From contig DASTHS010000011.1 of assembly GCA_035718085.1 (NCBI GenBank), positions 1 to 5,686 of the forward strand: DNA of 5,686 nucleotides. Reading direction: 5' to 3'. Within the stretch, counting starts at the first letter, position 1, and the number at the start of each line of letters is the position of its first letter. Source of the stretch: DASTHS01 sp035718085 (GTDB lineage Bacteria; Actinomycetota; Acidimicrobiia; Acidimicrobiales; Palsa-688). The position numbers and the translations under genes are program-made. The notes below the pieces were generated by a model, which worked only from the letters and a program-made list of their open reading frames with translations, was not told the origin of the DNA and ran no database searches. This document shows, piece after piece, positions 4,891 through 5,686 of the stretch.

Positions 4891-4913
4891 CGGCGCCGCC
4901 TCTAGTGGCGCTG
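4891..4913 (+). terminator. stem-loop across the convergent 3' ends
   Basis: CGGCGCC (4891-4897) can pair with GGCGCTG (4907-4913), six Watson-Crick pairs and one G-U, around a nine-base loop. It begins nine bases after the stop of the bL37-like gene and includes the last codons of the opposing hydrolase gene. There is no T-tract. It fits a terminator better in the plus direction, because the wobble becomes an A-C mismatch on the other strand. Confidence 0.3.
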
Positions 4914-5686
4914 CGACGCGTCGACGATCGGGGTGCGCACCGCGCCGATGCCCTCGATCTCGACGGTGCAGGTGTCACCCGGGTGCATCAGCACGGGGGG
5001 GTCGCGGCGGAAGCCCACCCCCGCCGGCGTGCCGGTGGCGATGACGTCGCCCGGCCGGAGGCTGATGGTGCGGGTGGCGTAGGCGATCAGGTCGGGGATC
5101 TTGATCGCCATCTCGGCGGTCGAGCCGTCCTGCATCACCGCGTCGTTGACGGTGGTGCGCAGCCGCAGGTCGGCGACGTCGAGCTCGTCGGGGGTGACGA
5201 CGTGGCTGCCGATGGGCCCGCTCTGGTCGGCGTTCTTGCCGTTCGCCCACTGGGTGGTGGCCCGCTGGTGGGTGCGGGCGCTGACGTCGTTGAACACGGT
5301 GTAGCCGAGCACCGCCCCCGGCGCCTGGGCGGCGGGCGTGGGCGCGCTGAGCGGTGCGCCCATGACGACGGCCAGCTCGACCTCCCAGTCGAGGCCCGGC
5401 TCGTCGACGGGCACCGGCACGGGCGTGCCGGAGGCCACCAGCGTCGCCCACCAGCGGGCGAAGAGGTTGGGGCGGTCGGGCAGGTCGGACCCGGTCTCGT
5501 CGGCGTGCATCTTGTAGTTCACCGCCACGCAGATCACCTTCGCCGTCTCCGGCACCGGGACCGCGGGGGTGAGGGCGTCGAGGGCCAACCCCTGGCCGCC
5601 CCGGGCGGCGGCACCGACCACCCGCTGCGCCTCACCCCGGTAGCGGGGCAGGTCGCGGTAGAAGTCCCGGACGGTGGCGAGGGGGG
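4902..5686 (-). CDS. fumarylacetoacetate hydrolase family protein, 5' end missing
   Basis: FAH-fold enzymes are cytosolic, Mg/Mn-dependent hydrolases, decarboxylases or isomerases acting on beta-diketo or 2-oxo acids, often in aromatic-compound breakdown. About 260 codons are visible, and the frame stays open to the right edge, so roughly 20-40 N-terminal residues are missing from a usual 280-300. Counting from the first full codon, the conserved segments are ICVAVNYKMHADE at 51-63, DWEVELAVVMG at 99-109 with metal ligands E101 and E103, GYTVFNDVSAR at 127-137 with metal ligand D133, GKNADQSGPIGSHVV from 149, and PGDVIATGTPAGVGF at 211-225. The in-frame GTG at 5621 is not the start, because upstream codons continue without a stop and read as protein (DFYRDLPRY). 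The C-terminus at the TAG (4904-4902) is complete. Family membership is clear. The substrate is not: no pathway partner is visible, and most such genes carry only generic annotation. Confidence 0.92.
   Translation of the reverse strand, partial: PLATVRDFYRDLPRYRGEAQRVVGAAARGGQGLALDALTPAVPVPETAKVICVAVNYKMHADETGSDLPDRPNLFARWWATLVASGTPVPVPVDEPGLDWEVELAVVMGAPLSAPTPAAQAPGAVLGYTVFNDVSARTHQRATTQWANGKNADQSGPIGSHVVTPDELDVADLRLRTTVNDAVMQDGSTAEMAIKIPDLIAYATRTISLRPGDVIATGTPAGVGFRRDPPVLMHPGDTCTVEIEGIGAVRTPIVDASQRH

Noticed and set aside
4718..4978. Upstream extension of rsmI to a start at 4978
   Set aside because: It would read antisense through the bL37-like gene and into the hydrolase gene, and has no similarity to the RsmI N-terminus, which starts near LVGTPIGNL.
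5619..5621. GTG at 5621 as the start of the fumarylacetoacetate-hydrolase-family gene
   Set aside because: The same frame stays open to the window edge and reads as plausible protein, and the family normally has more N-terminal sequence, so the true start is outside the window.
1..5686. CRISPR array, insertion sequence, prophage, tRNA or rRNA gene
   Set aside because: No spaced direct repeats, transposase or integrase motifs, or tRNA/rRNA signatures were seen. Composition is uniform and genes are closely packed core functions.

Overview
The window is very GC-rich (roughly three quarters G+C by eye) and carries a dense block of housekeeping genes, almost all on the minus strand. The order, read in the direction of transcription, is rsmI, an RsbW-like ATPase gene, metG, tatD, rsmA (ksgA), ispE. 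This matches the rsmI/metG/tatD/ksgA/ispE neighbourhood known from Actinobacteria. No rpf gene lies between tatD and rsmA, unlike in mycobacteria. A 30-residue ORF resembling the actinobacterial ribosomal protein bL37 strengthens the actinobacterial assignment. My guess is a member of Acidimicrobiia or a similar deep-branching, high-GC actinobacterial lineage, but the sequence alone does not fix the rank.

Layout from left to right. Positions 1-128 hold the N-terminal 42 codons of ispE (minus strand, cut by the window edge). rsmA (940-125), tatD (1734-937) and metG (3251-1731) follow on the minus strand. All three junctions metG/tatD, tatD/rsmA and rsmA/ispE are four-base GTGA overlaps, so these four genes read as one translationally coupled operon led by metG. 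Upstream is a 70-base gap, then a gene for an RsbW-family ATP-binding protein (3759-3322), then a 94-base gap, then rsmI (4717-3854). Divergent from rsmI on the plus strand is the tiny bL37-like gene (4789-4881). It converges, with a 20-base gap, on a fumarylacetoacetate-hydrolase-family gene (minus strand, 4902 to the right edge, 5' end missing).

Functionally the block centres on translation: RsmI and RsmA modify 16S rRNA, MetRS charges initiator and elongator tRNA-Met, and bL37 would be a structural part of the 50S subunit. IspE belongs to the MEP isoprenoid pathway, TatD is a metal-dependent nuclease, and the RsbW-like protein is a candidate anti-sigma/kinase regulator with no partner visible here.

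The less obvious content is regulatory. metG and rsmI carry the same element, TACCCT, exactly 7 bases before a GTG start. The bL37-like gene has TAGCGT 8 bases before its ATG. All three look like leaderless promoters. The RsbW-like gene differs: it has a Shine-Dalgarno sequence and, upstream of it, a match to the GNNT-N16-GGGTAC promoter class used by sigma-B/sigma-F-type factors, the factors that RsbW-family proteins usually control. I found no mobile element, CRISPR array, tRNA or rRNA gene. No stretch over 300 bases lacks a gene.
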